Assembly: GCA_023435925.1 (NCBI GenBank)
Contig: JAEZLF010000117.1
Location: forward strand, 1-15,519
DNA length: 15,519 nt
Direction: 5' to 3'
Source: Bacillota bacterium
GTDB lineage: Bacteria > Bacillota > Clostridia > Acetivibrionales > DTU013
Shown: piece by piece, positions 7,658 through 15,008 of the stretch
Position numbering within the stretch: position 1 is the stretch's first letter
Layout of the letters: every line of letters starts with the position of its first letter
Program-made: the position numbers and the translations under genes
Notes under the pieces: generated by a model
What the model was told of the DNA's origin: nothing
Seen by the model: only the letters and a program-made list of their open reading frames with translations
The model's database searches: none

Positions 7658-7679
7658 AATATGTATGGGAGGATGTATT

Positions 7680-9260
7680 ATGAAAAAAACCGTATCACTT
7701 CTAATCGCAGCAGTACTGGTTTTAAGCATGTTGCTGACCGGCTGCGGGCAAGGAGCAGCAAATGACACACTGAATGTATGTGTGGGACCCGATCCCGACA
7801 CCATTGACCCGGCTCTCAACTCTTCAGTTGACGGCGCAACATTGATCATCCATGGCTTTGAAGGCCTGATGACACTGAATAAGGATGGGGTACCCGTAGC
7901 AGGCCAAGCTGAAAAATATGAAGTCAGCGCAGACGGGAAGGTATACACATTCCATCTTCGTAACGGTCTCAAATGGAGCGACGGAAAAGAGCTGAAAGCA
8001 AGCGATTTCGTATATTCATGGAATCGTGCTGTTTCACCCGATACGGCTTCTGACTATGAATACATGTTTGATGTTATTGAAGGTTATGAAGACAAGAATC
8101 TCAATGTAACAGCACCGGACGACAAAACCGTTGTCGTTACTTTGAAGACGCCTACACCGTATTTCCTGGAACTTACCGCATTCCCGACCTTCTCTCCGGT
8201 TCGACAGGATTTGGTTGAATCCAAGGGAGATGCATGGGCAGTAGAGGTTGACAGCTATATCGGCAATGGTCCATACAAAATGACTGAATGGGTTCCCGGA
8301 TCTCATATGATTTACGAAAAGAACAAGAATTACTGGGATTATAAAAACCTTGGCCCAGGCAAAATCAAATTCGTGCTGATGGAAGATGACTCTGCTATTT
8401 TGAATGCATTCCAGCAGGAAGAAATTCTGTTTGCGGATCAAATGCCCAATGACGAAATTGACGCTTGGAGAGACAAGCCGGAATTCCATCTGGAAGGCCA
8501 GCTGGGTACCTACTATGTTTCATTTAATACTCAGAAAGCGCCGCTGGACAATCCGCTTGTCCGTCAGGCTCTGTCACTTGCCATCAACCGTGAGTGGATA
8601 ACAATCAATGTAGGCAAATCCGGTCAGGAGCCTGCAGGTGCGTTCGTTCCTACAGGTCTTACTGATGTGGATCCCGCCAAGGAATTCCGTGAAGTGGGCG
8701 GCGATTTCTACGATCCCTATGACTATGAGGGAAATCTGGCAAAAGCCAAGGAAGCTCTTGCAAAGGCAGGATATCCGGATGGAAAAGGCTTACCCACTAT
8801 GGAATACATCTTTAATGAAGGTACAGGCCACCAGGCAGTAGCGGAAGCGCTGCAAAATGACTGGAAAAAGATCGGTGTCAATGTTACGCTCAGCTCCCAG
8901 GAATGGAATACATTCCTGAATACCCGTAAAAATGGCGAATACTTTATCGCACGTAACGGCTGGCTCTGTGACTACAATGATCCGATTACCATGCTGGACA
9001 TGTGGGTTACAGGCGGCGGAAACAACGATGCTCAGTGGAGCAATGCGGAATATGACAAGCTGATTGCTGAGATCAAGGCTTCCTCTGATCCCGCTGAGCG
9101 TTTTACAAAGATGCACCAAGCGGAAAAGATCATCTTTGACGAGAGCATGCTTGCACCGATTTACTACTATGTTGACCTGTTCCTGCTGAATACGAAGGTC
9201 GAAGGCTTCTGGTCTTCACCGCTGGGTTACAAATACTTCATGTATGCAAAGACTAAATAA
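7680..9260 (+). CDS. oppA: Oligopeptide-binding lipoprotein OppA (solute-binding protein family 5)
   Basis: This 526-residue surface lipoprotein captures peptides and delivers them to OppBCDF. The signal peptide has a KK start, a hydrophobic core and the lipobox LTGC, giving a lipidated Cys22. The mature part shows family 5 features: the DPDTIDPALNSS opening, GLMTLNKDG, the YTFHLRNGLKWSDG core motif, ASDFVYSWNRAV, GNGPYKMTEW, and in the second lobe PLVRQALSLAINREW and GWLCDYNDPITMLDMW. I choose ATG 7680 because GGGAGG (7667-7672) lies seven bases upstream; an in-frame ATG at 7665 would overlap that site and spoil the signal peptide. The gene sits downstream of oppF with its own promoter, which would allow the binding protein to be made in excess over the membrane parts. 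Peptide length preference cannot be read from the sequence. Confidence 0.95.
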   Translation: MKKTVSLLIAAVLVLSMLLTGCGQGAANDTLNVCVGPDPDTIDPALNSSVDGATLIIHGFEGLMTLNKDGVPVAGQAEKYEVSADGKVYTFHLRNGLKWSDGKELKASDFVYSWNRAVSPDTASDYEYMFDVIEGYEDKNLNVTAPDDKTVVVTLKTPTPYFLELTAFPTFSPVRQDLVESKGDAWAVEVDSYIGNGPYKMTEWVPGSHMIYEKNKNYWDYKNLGPGKIKFVLMEDDSAILNAFQQEEILFADQMPNDEIDAWRDKPEFHLEGQLGTYYVSFNTQKAPLDNPLVRQALSLAINREWITINVGKSGQEPAGAFVPTGLTDVDPAKEFREVGGDFYDPYDYEGNLAKAKEALAKAGYPDGKGLPTMEYIFNEGTGHQAVAEALQNDWKKIGVNVTLSSQEWNTFLNTRKNGEYFIARNGWLCDYNDPITMLDMWVTGGGNNDAQWSNAEYDKLIAEIKASSDPAERFTKMHQAEKIIFDESMLAPIYYYVDLFLLNTKVEGFWSSPLGYKYFMYAKTK

Positions 9261-9285
9261 ATTATCTTTTCTTAGTTAAAAATAT

Positions 9286-9341
9286 AGAGAGGCTGGCTGA
9301 CTGGATGCTTCAGGGCATTGAATAAGCCAAGCCTCTTTTTT
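9286..9341 (+). terminator. Rho-independent terminator of oppA
   Basis: AGAGGCT plus GGCT (9288-9298) pairs with AGCC (9325-9328), a bulged A, and AGCCTCT (9330-9336), followed by a T-tract to 9341. It closes the opp unit. Confidence 0.88.
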
Positions 9342-9401
9342 CAATTCATAGGAAATGAAAATGATCCGTATCCTGTACATGAATAAAAATGCGATAGTAT
9401 T

Positions 9402-9428
9402 TTGTTCAGAATTTTTTTATGGTATACT
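9402..9428 (+). promoter_or_regulatory. Candidate extended -10 promoter for the PPIase gene
   Basis: TATACT (9423-9428) is preceded by TGG, an extended -10 arrangement, with TTGTTC (9402-9407) 15 bases upstream as a weak -35. The promoter lies between the oppA terminator and the coding start at 9458. Confidence 0.5.
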
Positions 9429-9457
9429 ACTAAAAAAGCTTGAGAAAGGTAAGGAAC

Positions 9458-10126
9458 ATGTTAAAAAAGATTGGGTTGTTTATATGCTGTATATTGATGA
9501 TATCCACAGCCGGCTGCGGCGGGAAATCTGCTAAGGATACAGCACAGCTGGAACCGCCTGCAAAGGGAGAGACTATTGCAGTCATGAAGACAAGCATGGG
9601 AGATATTAAACTTAAATTTTTTCCCAAGGAAGCTCCCAAAGCAGTGGAGAATTTTATCGGCCTTGCAAAAAAGGGGTATTATGATAACGTGATCTTCCAT
9701 CGTGTTATCAATCAATTTATGATTCAGGGCGGCGATCCTACAGGGACTGGCCGAGGCGGAGAAAGTATCTGGGGAGAGGACTTTGAGGATGAATTCAGCT
9801 CCGGGCTGCACAATTTCAGAGGTGCGCTGTCCATGGCTAATTCCGGTGCCAACACAAACGGGAGCCAGTTTTTTATCGTTCAGCTCTCCCAGCTTGACGA
9901 AGAAATGAGTCAATTAATGCTGGCCAATGGGTTTGACAAAAAGTTGGTTGAGCAATATAGTGAAATAGGCGGAACGCCTTGGCTGGACGGTAAGCATACT
10001 GTTTTCGGACAGGTTTTTGAAGGCATGGACGTTGTGGATAAGATTGCTGCGGTGAAAGCAAATGAAGATGACAAGCCTCTGGAGGATGTAAAGATTTTAT
10101 CGATTGAGATTACAACGATGGAATAA
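9458..10126 (+). CDS. Cyclophilin-type peptidyl-prolyl isomerase lipoprotein
   Basis: This 222-residue protein is an extracytoplasmic prolyl isomerase that would assist folding of exported proteins. A short signal peptide ends in the lipobox STAGC, so Cys20 is lipidated. The cyclophilin domain (about 38-220) keeps the catalytic and binding residues of human cyclophilin A: Arg82 in FHR, Phe87, Met88 and Gln90 in FMIQGGD, Phe139 in GSQFFI, and Trp175 and His180 in WLDGKHTVFGQ. Between Phe139 and Trp175 there are about 28 more residues than in cyclophilin A (SQLDEEMSQLMLANGFDKKL onward), a helical-looking insert that I believe is common in Clostridia. I choose ATG 9458 with AAGGTAAGGA just upstream; an in-frame TTG at 9440 lies before that site. 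It is monocistronic, and no clear terminator follows. Confidence 0.93.
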   Translation: MLKKIGLFICCILMISTAGCGGKSAKDTAQLEPPAKGETIAVMKTSMGDIKLKFFPKEAPKAVENFIGLAKKGYYDNVIFHRVINQFMIQGGDPTGTGRGGESIWGEDFEDEFSSGLHNFRGALSMANSGANTNGSQFFIVQLSQLDEEMSQLMLANGFDKKLVEQYSEIGGTPWLDGKHTVFGQVFEGMDVVDKIAAVKANEDDKPLEDVKILSIEITTME

Positions 10127-10195
10127 TGCAGAATGGAAAAGGAACAGCAGGAGCTATTGTATATCCAAATTGAGATCAGCTGCGCCTGGCAGGCA

Positions 10196-10255
10196 GGTGT
10201 TTGAAAATCTAATTTGATGGGAAAGAATAAAACGTTTGTTCAAACACCATCAAAT
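10196..10255 (+). promoter_or_regulatory. Overlapping inverted repeats upstream of the pirin gene
   Basis: GGTGTTTGAA (10196-10205) is perfectly complementary to TTCAAACACC (10239-10248), and ATTTGATGG (10212-10220) to CCATCAAAT (10247-10255). The two 3' arms overlap by CC and the arms interleave, so the stems would compete in RNA. In DNA the first pair flanks a poor promoter-like match (TTGAAA 10201-10206; GAATAA 10225-10230). The ribosome binding site AGAAGG follows at 10263-10268. Confidence 0.4.
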
Positions 10256-10276
10256 CTGAGAAAGAAGGTTATGTGA

Positions 10277-11122
10277 ATGTCAGGCGTATATCGTTCCGTA
10301 AGAAAAACCGTAACGGGTAAACACACCACGGATGGGGCGGGAGTGAAGCTGGTAAGAGTGATTGGTTATCATGATGTGGAGGATTTTGACCCGTTTCTGA
10401 TGCTGGATGCTTTTGATTCTATGAATCCCGATGACTATACGAAGGGATTCCCGTGGCACCCCCACAGAGGAATTGAGACAGTTACGTATCTTATATCCGG
10501 TGATATTGAGCATGGTGACAGCCTTGGTAACAAGGGGAGCATATTGGATGGAGACTGCCAATGGATGACGGCGGGACGCGGAATTATTCATCAGGAAATG
10601 CCAAAGGCCAGCAAGCACATGCTCGGCACCCAATTATGGGTCAATCTGCCGGCAAAGGATAAAATGACAGCTCCAAAGTATAGGGACATTGTAAGTAAAA
10701 ATGTGCCGGTGACAGAGGAAAACGGGAGCAAGGTGCACATTATCTGCGGAACTTACAAGGGTGCACCGGGAGCGATCCAGGGGGATTATGTAAAACCAAT
10801 TTATTTGGATGTGGAACTGGAGGCGGACAGCGAATGGACTTTGGATACGGAGAAGGAGGATACCTTGTTTGTGTACATTGTTCAGGGGGAGGGACTATTT
10901 CAGCCGGACAGTGAGAATATAATAAAAGAAAAGCATGCTGTTTTATTTAGTGAAGGGGATATGCTGCAAGTGAGAACTGCCGACAAAGGTGTGAGGTTTT
11001 TGCTGATGTCGGGAAAACCGCTTAAGGAGCCCGTAGCATGGGGAGGCCCTATCGTAATGAATACTCAGGAGGAGCTGGACCAGGCTTTTAAAGACTTGGA
11101 TGAAGGTAACTTTATTAAATAG
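10277..11122 (+). CDS. Pirin-family cupin protein
   Basis: This 281-residue protein is a two-domain cupin of the pirin family. The metal-binding set is complete: His61 and His63 in WHPHRG and His105 and Glu107 in IIHQE match His56, His58, His101 and Glu103 of human pirin. FDPFLMLDAFD (37-47), GFPWHPHRGIETVTYL (57-72) and MTAGRGIIHQEMP (97-109) are the usual family blocks, and the C-terminal half (about 160-275) forms the second cupin barrel. Bacterial pirins such as YhaK/YhhW are iron-binding; some have quercetinase activity, but the natural substrate is usually unknown, as here. The start follows AGAAGG (10263-10268); an ATG at 10271 is followed at once by a stop. The MutS-like gene begins 13 bases after its stop, so the two are probably co-transcribed. 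Confidence 0.93.
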   Translation: MSGVYRSVRKTVTGKHTTDGAGVKLVRVIGYHDVEDFDPFLMLDAFDSMNPDDYTKGFPWHPHRGIETVTYLISGDIEHGDSLGNKGSILDGDCQWMTAGRGIIHQEMPKASKHMLGTQLWVNLPAKDKMTAPKYRDIVSKNVPVTEENGSKVHIICGTYKGAPGAIQGDYVKPIYLDVELEADSEWTLDTEKEDTLFVYIVQGEGLFQPDSENIIKEKHAVLFSEGDMLQVRTADKGVRFLLMSGKPLKEPVAWGGPIVMNTQEELDQAFKDLDEGNFIK

Positions 11123-11135
11123 TGAAAGGCTGTAT

Positions 11136-12941
11136 ATGTCTGAAAAGGGGAAGTTTAAGAAGCGCTTTGAAAGCTTTAAAACGGAGGAAGCTCTGAAGAA
11201 AAAACAGGCCGACAAATTTGGCAATCTTCGATTGGTCATCTTTTTATCGGGAGCAGCTGCCGTTACACTTCTTTTTATCTACGATTTGATTCTGTTGGGC
11301 TTTATCGTGCTTGCCGCAGCGATGGCCCTATTTGTTTATCTTGTCTTAAAGCACCATAAGCTCGTAACCGAGCTAAGAAAACTTGGCATTATGGCGCAAA
11401 TCAATCAAATGAACATGGAACGCATGGAGGGGAATTGGATTGATTTCCATGATGATGGTGAGGATTTTGCGGATCCGGCACATCCCTATACCGGTGATCT
11501 GGATATATTCGGCTCTAAATCACTGTTTCAGTGGCTCTGCACAGCGAATACACATAATGGCAGAATAATGCTGAAGGAGCTTCTAGCAAACCCGGATAAG
11601 GATATCGCCGGTATAAAGAAACGTCAGAAAGCGGTTTTGGAGCTGTCCGAAAAGCTGGAGTTCTGCCAGAAGCTGCAATGCGAGGGTATGCTGGCGAAGG
11701 GTACGGCAACAGATCCTGAGAGTTTTATATCTTATGCGGAAGAATCCACAAAGAGATTTAAGAAAGAATGGGTCCAATATCTCTTCTATCTTCTTCCTGC
11801 CAGTACGATACTCACTTTTGTCCTACTATTTCTGGGAGGCTCCATACCGGTTTTTATTCCAATACTGCTGCTGACGATTCAGATGGCTATATGTGCAATC
11901 GGGTATAAAAGAAATTCTGACATTATCAACACGGTTTACGGTTTCAAAAAGCACCTGGACGCATTTGGAAACCTTCTGCAGCTCGTAGAACGCGAAGAGT
12001 TTGCAGATGAGTATCTTTCCGAACTCAGGCAGGAGCTTTTTCAGGATGGAATGGCTGCATCCGGATCGTTGAAAAAGCTTGAGAGCATTACGAATGCAAT
12101 TGATATAAAATTAAGTACTGTTTTGTATTTTATACTTAATTTTGGTTTGCTGTGGGATTACCATTGCGTTTTTGCTTTAGAGGATTGGAAAAAGCAATAT
12201 GGAAGGCATATAAGCAGGTGGCTGGAGACTGTCGGTCAGATGGAAGCGTATGCCAGTCTGGCTGTTCCGAAACAGCTGTACCCCGAATGGATTTTTCCGG
12301 AATTCTCTGAAAAAGGTATGAGGTTCTCTGCTGTCGGCATGGGGCATCCCTTGATTCAAAAAGATGCCTGTGTGTGTAATGATTTTGAGGTCCATCATGG
12401 AGCCTGTGTGATTACCGGCTCAAACATGTCCGGGAAGACTACTCTGCTCAGGACAGTAGGTATAAGCCTTGTACTGGCCTATTCCGGAGCACCGGTATTT
12501 GCACAAAAGCTAGAATGCTCTGTCATGGACATATTCACCTCTATGCGAGTTCATGACGACCTGAATAAGGGTATTTCAACATTTTACGCAGAGCTTCTGA
12601 GAATTAAAATGATTATTGATTATTCATATAAAGAAGTACCGATGATTTATCTAATCGACGAAATATTTATGGGCACCAACTCCCCAGACAGGATAGCAGG
12701 CGCAGAAACTGTGCTGAAAAACCTGAGCAGGAACTGGATCATCGGACTGATTTCCACGCATGATTTCGAATTATGCGATCTTGAGAATGACAAACAGGTC
12801 AAAATTACGAATTATCATTTTACCGAGAAATATGTCAACAATGAAATCCGGTTTGACTACAAAATACGTTCCGGACGCAGTAGAACCACCAATGCGAAAT
12901 ATCTGATGAAAATGGTTGGTATTGAACAACGTCAGTGGTGA
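11136..12941 (+). CDS. Membrane-anchored MutS-family ATPase
   Basis: This 601-residue protein couples a MutS-type ATPase to membrane segments. Two hydrophobic helices lie at about 32-72 and two more at about 213-257. The block DLDIFGSKSLFQWL (121-134) resembles the start of the MutS core (lever) region. The C-terminal ATPase has Walker A GSNMSGKT (428-435), the MutS signature-like STFYAEL (481-487), Walker B MIYLIDEIF (503-511) and STHD (540-543). The mismatch-recognition domain of MutS1 and the Smr nuclease of MutS2 are absent, so a role in classical mismatch repair is doubtful; homologues are usually annotated only by similarity. I choose ATG 11136 with GAAAGG (11124-11129) six bases upstream, rather than ATG 11100 inside the pirin gene, which has no such spacing. 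The last residues (about EQRQW) are encoded inside a palindromic element, so the original C-terminus may have been different. Confidence 0.88.
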   Translation: MSEKGKFKKRFESFKTEEALKKKQADKFGNLRLVIFLSGAAAVTLLFIYDLILLGFIVLAAAMALFVYLVLKHHKLVTELRKLGIMAQINQMNMERMEGNWIDFHDDGEDFADPAHPYTGDLDIFGSKSLFQWLCTANTHNGRIMLKELLANPDKDIAGIKKRQKAVLELSEKLEFCQKLQCEGMLAKGTATDPESFISYAEESTKRFKKEWVQYLFYLLPASTILTFVLLFLGGSIPVFIPILLLTIQMAICAIGYKRNSDIINTVYGFKKHLDAFGNLLQLVEREEFADEYLSELRQELFQDGMAASGSLKKLESITNAIDIKLSTVLYFILNFGLLWDYHCVFALEDWKKQYGRHISRWLETVGQMEAYASLAVPKQLYPEWIFPEFSEKGMRFSAVGMGHPLIQKDACVCNDFEVHHGACVITGSNMSGKTTLLRTVGISLVLAYSGAPVFAQKLECSVMDIFTSMRVHDDLNKGISTFYAELLRIKMIIDYSYKEVPMIYLIDEIFMGTNSPDRIAGAETVLKNLSRNWIIGLISTHDFELCDLENDKQVKITNYHFTEKYVNNEIRFDYKIRSGRSRTTNAKYLMKMVGIEQRQW

Positions 12942-13099
12942 GTACAATCCCCCACTCAGGATGCATGGGCGAGCAGATGACGAAGTCATCGACCAACCGA
13001 CGTTGTTCAAACGCCACGTGAAGCGGGGCGCACGAAGTGTAGCGTAGGGCGAATTCTTTTCGCCCGCAGCGAGGGGGTATGGGGGCTTGCCCCCATTGG
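12922..13099. repeat. GC-rich block of tandem palindromes, possible inserted repeat
   Basis: TTGAACAACGTC (12922-12933) and GACGTTGTTCAA (12999-13010) form a perfect 12-bp inverted repeat. Inside it lie TGAGT/ACTCA (12939-12943/12953-12957) and GATGAC-GAA-GTCATC (12976-12990). Beyond it follow CAC-GAA-GTG (13031-13039), GGGCGAA/TTCGCCC (13047-13053/13059-13065) and ATGGGGGC/GCCCCCAT (13079-13086/13089-13096). This density of stems and the high GC content stand out from the AT-rich flanks. No transposase or obvious target duplication is seen. The left end lies within the last codons of the MutS-like gene. It resembles dispersed palindromic repeats of Clostridia or a remnant end of a mobile element; which one cannot be decided here. 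The gap continues with AT-rich DNA, then the motA promoter. Confidence 0.6.
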
Positions 13100-13133
13100 A
13101 AATTGAATAGACGGAATAGTCATTTAATTATGC

Positions 13134-13161
13134 TAAAGTTTTGTCGCAATTATGCCGATTT
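13134..13161 (+). promoter_or_regulatory. SigD/FliA-type (sigma-28) promoter for motAB
   Basis: TAAAGTTT (13134-13141) and GCCGATTT (13154-13161) match the flagellar sigma-28 consensus TAAAGTTT / GCCGATAA closely. The gap between TAAA and GCCGAT is 16 bases, against 15 in the enterobacterial consensus and within the range known for Bacillus SigD. It lies about 110 bases before motA, a gene class usually under this sigma factor. A weaker SigA-like pair (TTGTGT 13217-13222, TATATT 13241-13246) lies closer to motA. Confidence 0.75.
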
Positions 13162-13183
13162 ATTAGTTAGTACTGAATGGAGA

Positions 13184-13218
13184 GAAGAAAGCCTTTTCTG
13201 GAGCAGCTTTCCTTTTTT
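13184..13218 (+). terminator. Terminator-like hairpin between the SigD-type promoter and motA
   Basis: GAAAGC (13187-13192) pairs with GCTTTC (13206-13211), extendable past an A-C mismatch, and is followed by CTTTTTT. It could end transcripts arriving from the pirin/MutS-like operon, but it also lies downstream of the SigD-type promoter and so within the motAB leader. Confidence 0.55.
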
Positions 13219-13273
13219 GTGTGCAGAAAGACTACTCTCTTATATTTCAGAATGAATCAGGGGATGGCGGGAT

Positions 13274-14074
13274 ATGGATTTAGCAACGATTATCGGAATT
13301 GTTTTGGGTACGGCCTGTTTAATTATTTCTATTTTAATTAGCGGTGATTTGATGTCATTTTATAATCTGCCGTCTATATTTATTACACTTGGCGGTGGTC
13401 TGTTTTCTACGATGATTTATTACAAAATTAATGACTTCATTAAGCTGCCCAAGCTGATCGGCTTTGCTTTTATCAACCGGACGGAAGCAGCCATTGATAT
13501 CATTGCTCTGATGGTAAAGCTGTCGGAAAAGACAAGAAGAGAAGGGCTCCTGGCTATCGAATCGGAACTGGAGCAAATAGAGGATCCATTTATCCGGCGG
13601 TCTTTGCAGCTGGTTGTCGATGGGATTGAATCAGAAACCATTAAAGATTATATGAATATGGAAATTGATAATATGGAAGCTCGACATACGACAGGTATTT
13701 CCATGTTTAAGACCATGGGATCGGAATTTCCGGCATGGGGCCTGATTGGTACGTTGATTGGCTTAATTATCATGCTGCAGAAGCTGGATGACCCTTCGAC
13801 CATTGGCCCGGCTATGGCTGTTTCTTTAACTACAACATTTTACGGTAGCGTTCTGGCTAATTTTATTTGCATTCCCATTGCTGAAAAACTGCAAAGTAAT
13901 AATGACCATGAGGTACATATAAAGCAGCTGATTGCGGAAGCCGTTATATCGATTCAGGCAGGAGAAAACCCGAAGATGATGGAACACAAGCTCAGAGTAT
14001 TTTTGACGCCTGAAGAAAGAGAAAATTCGATAAAGAAGGATATTGAAGAATCAAAAGAGGATACAGCGAAGTAA
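13274..14074 (+). CDS. motA: Flagellar motor stator protein MotA
   Basis: This 266-residue inner-membrane protein forms, with MotB, the ion channel that turns the flagellum. Four helices are visible: about 5-24, 31-50, 150-170 and 180-205. The cytoplasmic loop between helices 2 and 3 contains KTRREGLLAIESELEQIEDPF (86-106), with the charged residues (Arg88/89 and the Glu cluster) that touch the rotor protein FliG. Pro153 in FPAWGLIGTLIG and Pro201 in CIPIAEKL match the two prolines needed for torque generation in the family. The ribosome binding site is GGGGATGG (13260-13267). motB begins 17 bases after the stop. A SigD/FliA-type promoter lies upstream, fitting late flagellar expression. Whether H+ or Na+ is used cannot be settled from sequence alone. 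Confidence 0.95.
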   Translation: MDLATIIGIVLGTACLIISILISGDLMSFYNLPSIFITLGGGLFSTMIYYKINDFIKLPKLIGFAFINRTEAAIDIIALMVKLSEKTRREGLLAIESELEQIEDPFIRRSLQLVVDGIESETIKDYMNMEIDNMEARHTTGISMFKTMGSEFPAWGLIGTLIGLIIMLQKLDDPSTIGPAMAVSLTTTFYGSVLANFICIPIAEKLQSNNDHEVHIKQLIAEAVISIQAGENPKMMEHKLRVFLTPEERENSIKKDIEESKEDTAK

Positions 14075-14091
14075 AACAGGGAGACCGGACG

Positions 14092-14877
14092 ATGAATAGC
14101 AGACCGAAAAAAGAAAAGCCGCCTGATGCAGGAGCGCCGTTATGGATGGCCAGTTATGGCGATCTTGTCACAAACCTCCTGTGCCTATTTGTATTGCTCT
14201 ATTCATTTGCAATCGTGGACAATCAGAAATTCAAGGAAGTCGCTGAATCTATGCGGTCAGCTTTTTCCGGCGGCAATAATCAGGTTATGAATCAAAAAGA
14301 TGGAGATACCATCATAAACATAACTCCATACGATATCAGCAAGGTGAAAGAGACCGATGACGGCTCTGAAGGGAAAGAATCTGACGAAGGGGAAGCCTGG
14401 GACGGTAATAATGAGGGTAAAAAGCAGGCAACGGTTGAAAGTGTAAAATTGGACATCGAAAAACTCATCGACGAAATGGGTTTGAACGAAAATATCAAAG
14501 TCATTGAACAAGAGGATATCGTTATTTTCAGAGTGGATTCTCTTATTCTGTTTGACTCGGGAAGGGCTGAATTGAAGGATACAGCTAAACCGGTAATCGA
14601 AAAGATGGGTCTTATCCTGAAAGAACTGAATACCGATATTCTTGTCCAGGGACATGCAGATGATCGTCCCATAAGCACATCACAGTTTCCTTCAAACTGG
14701 GAGCTGTCAACAAAAAGGGCTACCAATGTTGTGAAATATTTGACAGATAAGAGCGGAATTGAGCAAAGATACCTGACTGCAACGGGAAATGCAGAATTCA
14801 AACCAATTGCGCCTAATGATACGGAGTATAACAGACAAAAAAACAGAAGGATTGATATTGTCATTGCAAAACCGTAA
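14092..14877 (+). CDS. motB: Flagellar motor stator protein MotB
   Basis: This 261-residue protein is the peptidoglycan-anchored partner of MotA. Its single helix (about 22-42) contains the ion-binding Asp24 in SYGDLVTNLL. A flexible, very acidic and glycine-rich linker follows (about 85-112, with GSEGKESDEGEAWDGNNEG). The OmpA-like peptidoglycan-binding domain runs from about 145 to the end, with LFDSGRAEL (153-161), GHADDRPI (187-194), NWELSTKRA (202-210) and NRQKNRRIDI (247-256). Length and order are normal for the family. The ribosome binding site CAGGGAGA (14077-14084) lies just after the motA stop, so the two are surely co-expressed. A strong terminator closes the pair. No other flagellar gene is in the window, which is common for motAB. 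Confidence 0.95.
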   Translation: MNSRPKKEKPPDAGAPLWMASYGDLVTNLLCLFVLLYSFAIVDNQKFKEVAESMRSAFSGGNNQVMNQKDGDTIINITPYDISKVKETDDGSEGKESDEGEAWDGNNEGKKQATVESVKLDIEKLIDEMGLNENIKVIEQEDIVIFRVDSLILFDSGRAELKDTAKPVIEKMGLILKELNTDILVQGHADDRPISTSQFPSNWELSTKRATNVVKYLTDKSGIEQRYLTATGNAEFKPIAPNDTEYNRQKNRRIDIVIAKP

Positions 14878-14902
14878 TTAGATTTTTCATAAAGCCTCGC
14901 AT

Positions 14903-14945
14903 AACCAGGCATGCTTGTATAAAATATGCCTGGTTGTTCTTTTTC
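14903..14945 (+). terminator. Rho-independent terminator of motAB
   Basis: AACCAGGCAT (14903-14912) and ATGCCTGGTT (14926-14935) form a perfect 10-bp stem followed by GTTCTTTTT. Confidence 0.92.
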
Positions 14946-15008
14946 TCCCATATGTCTTAATAGGATATAGTACATGAATGTATCCTGTTGTAAAAGGAGA
15001 GCGCTTCA

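Noticed and set aside
7603..7659. 18-codon ORF between oppF and oppA
   Set aside because: It covers the TATAAT and palindrome of the oppA promoter and lacks a ribosome binding site.
10196..10255. H-type pseudoknot before the pirin gene
   Set aside because: With no base between the two 3' arms and only six bases in the first loop, both full stems are unlikely to form at once; alternative pairing is more plausible.
12971..13000. Hammerhead ribozyme core in the palindromic element
   Set aside because: The stretch around GATGACGAAGTCATC looks superficially similar, but the required CUGANGA and GAAA core elements are not in the right places.
13177..13340. Short + strand frame overlapping the motA start in another frame
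   Set aside because: It has no ribosome binding site and runs through the terminator-like hairpin and the start of motA, which is a certain gene.
14292..14975. 227-codon reverse-strand frame over motB and its terminator
   Set aside because: motB is a certain gene on the opposite strand. The frame spans the motB terminator and has no recognisable domain.
14946..15008. Manganese (yybP-ykoY) riboswitch before the TerC gene
   Set aside because: The space after the motB terminator is too short and only a weak AGGAT/ATCCT hairpin is present.
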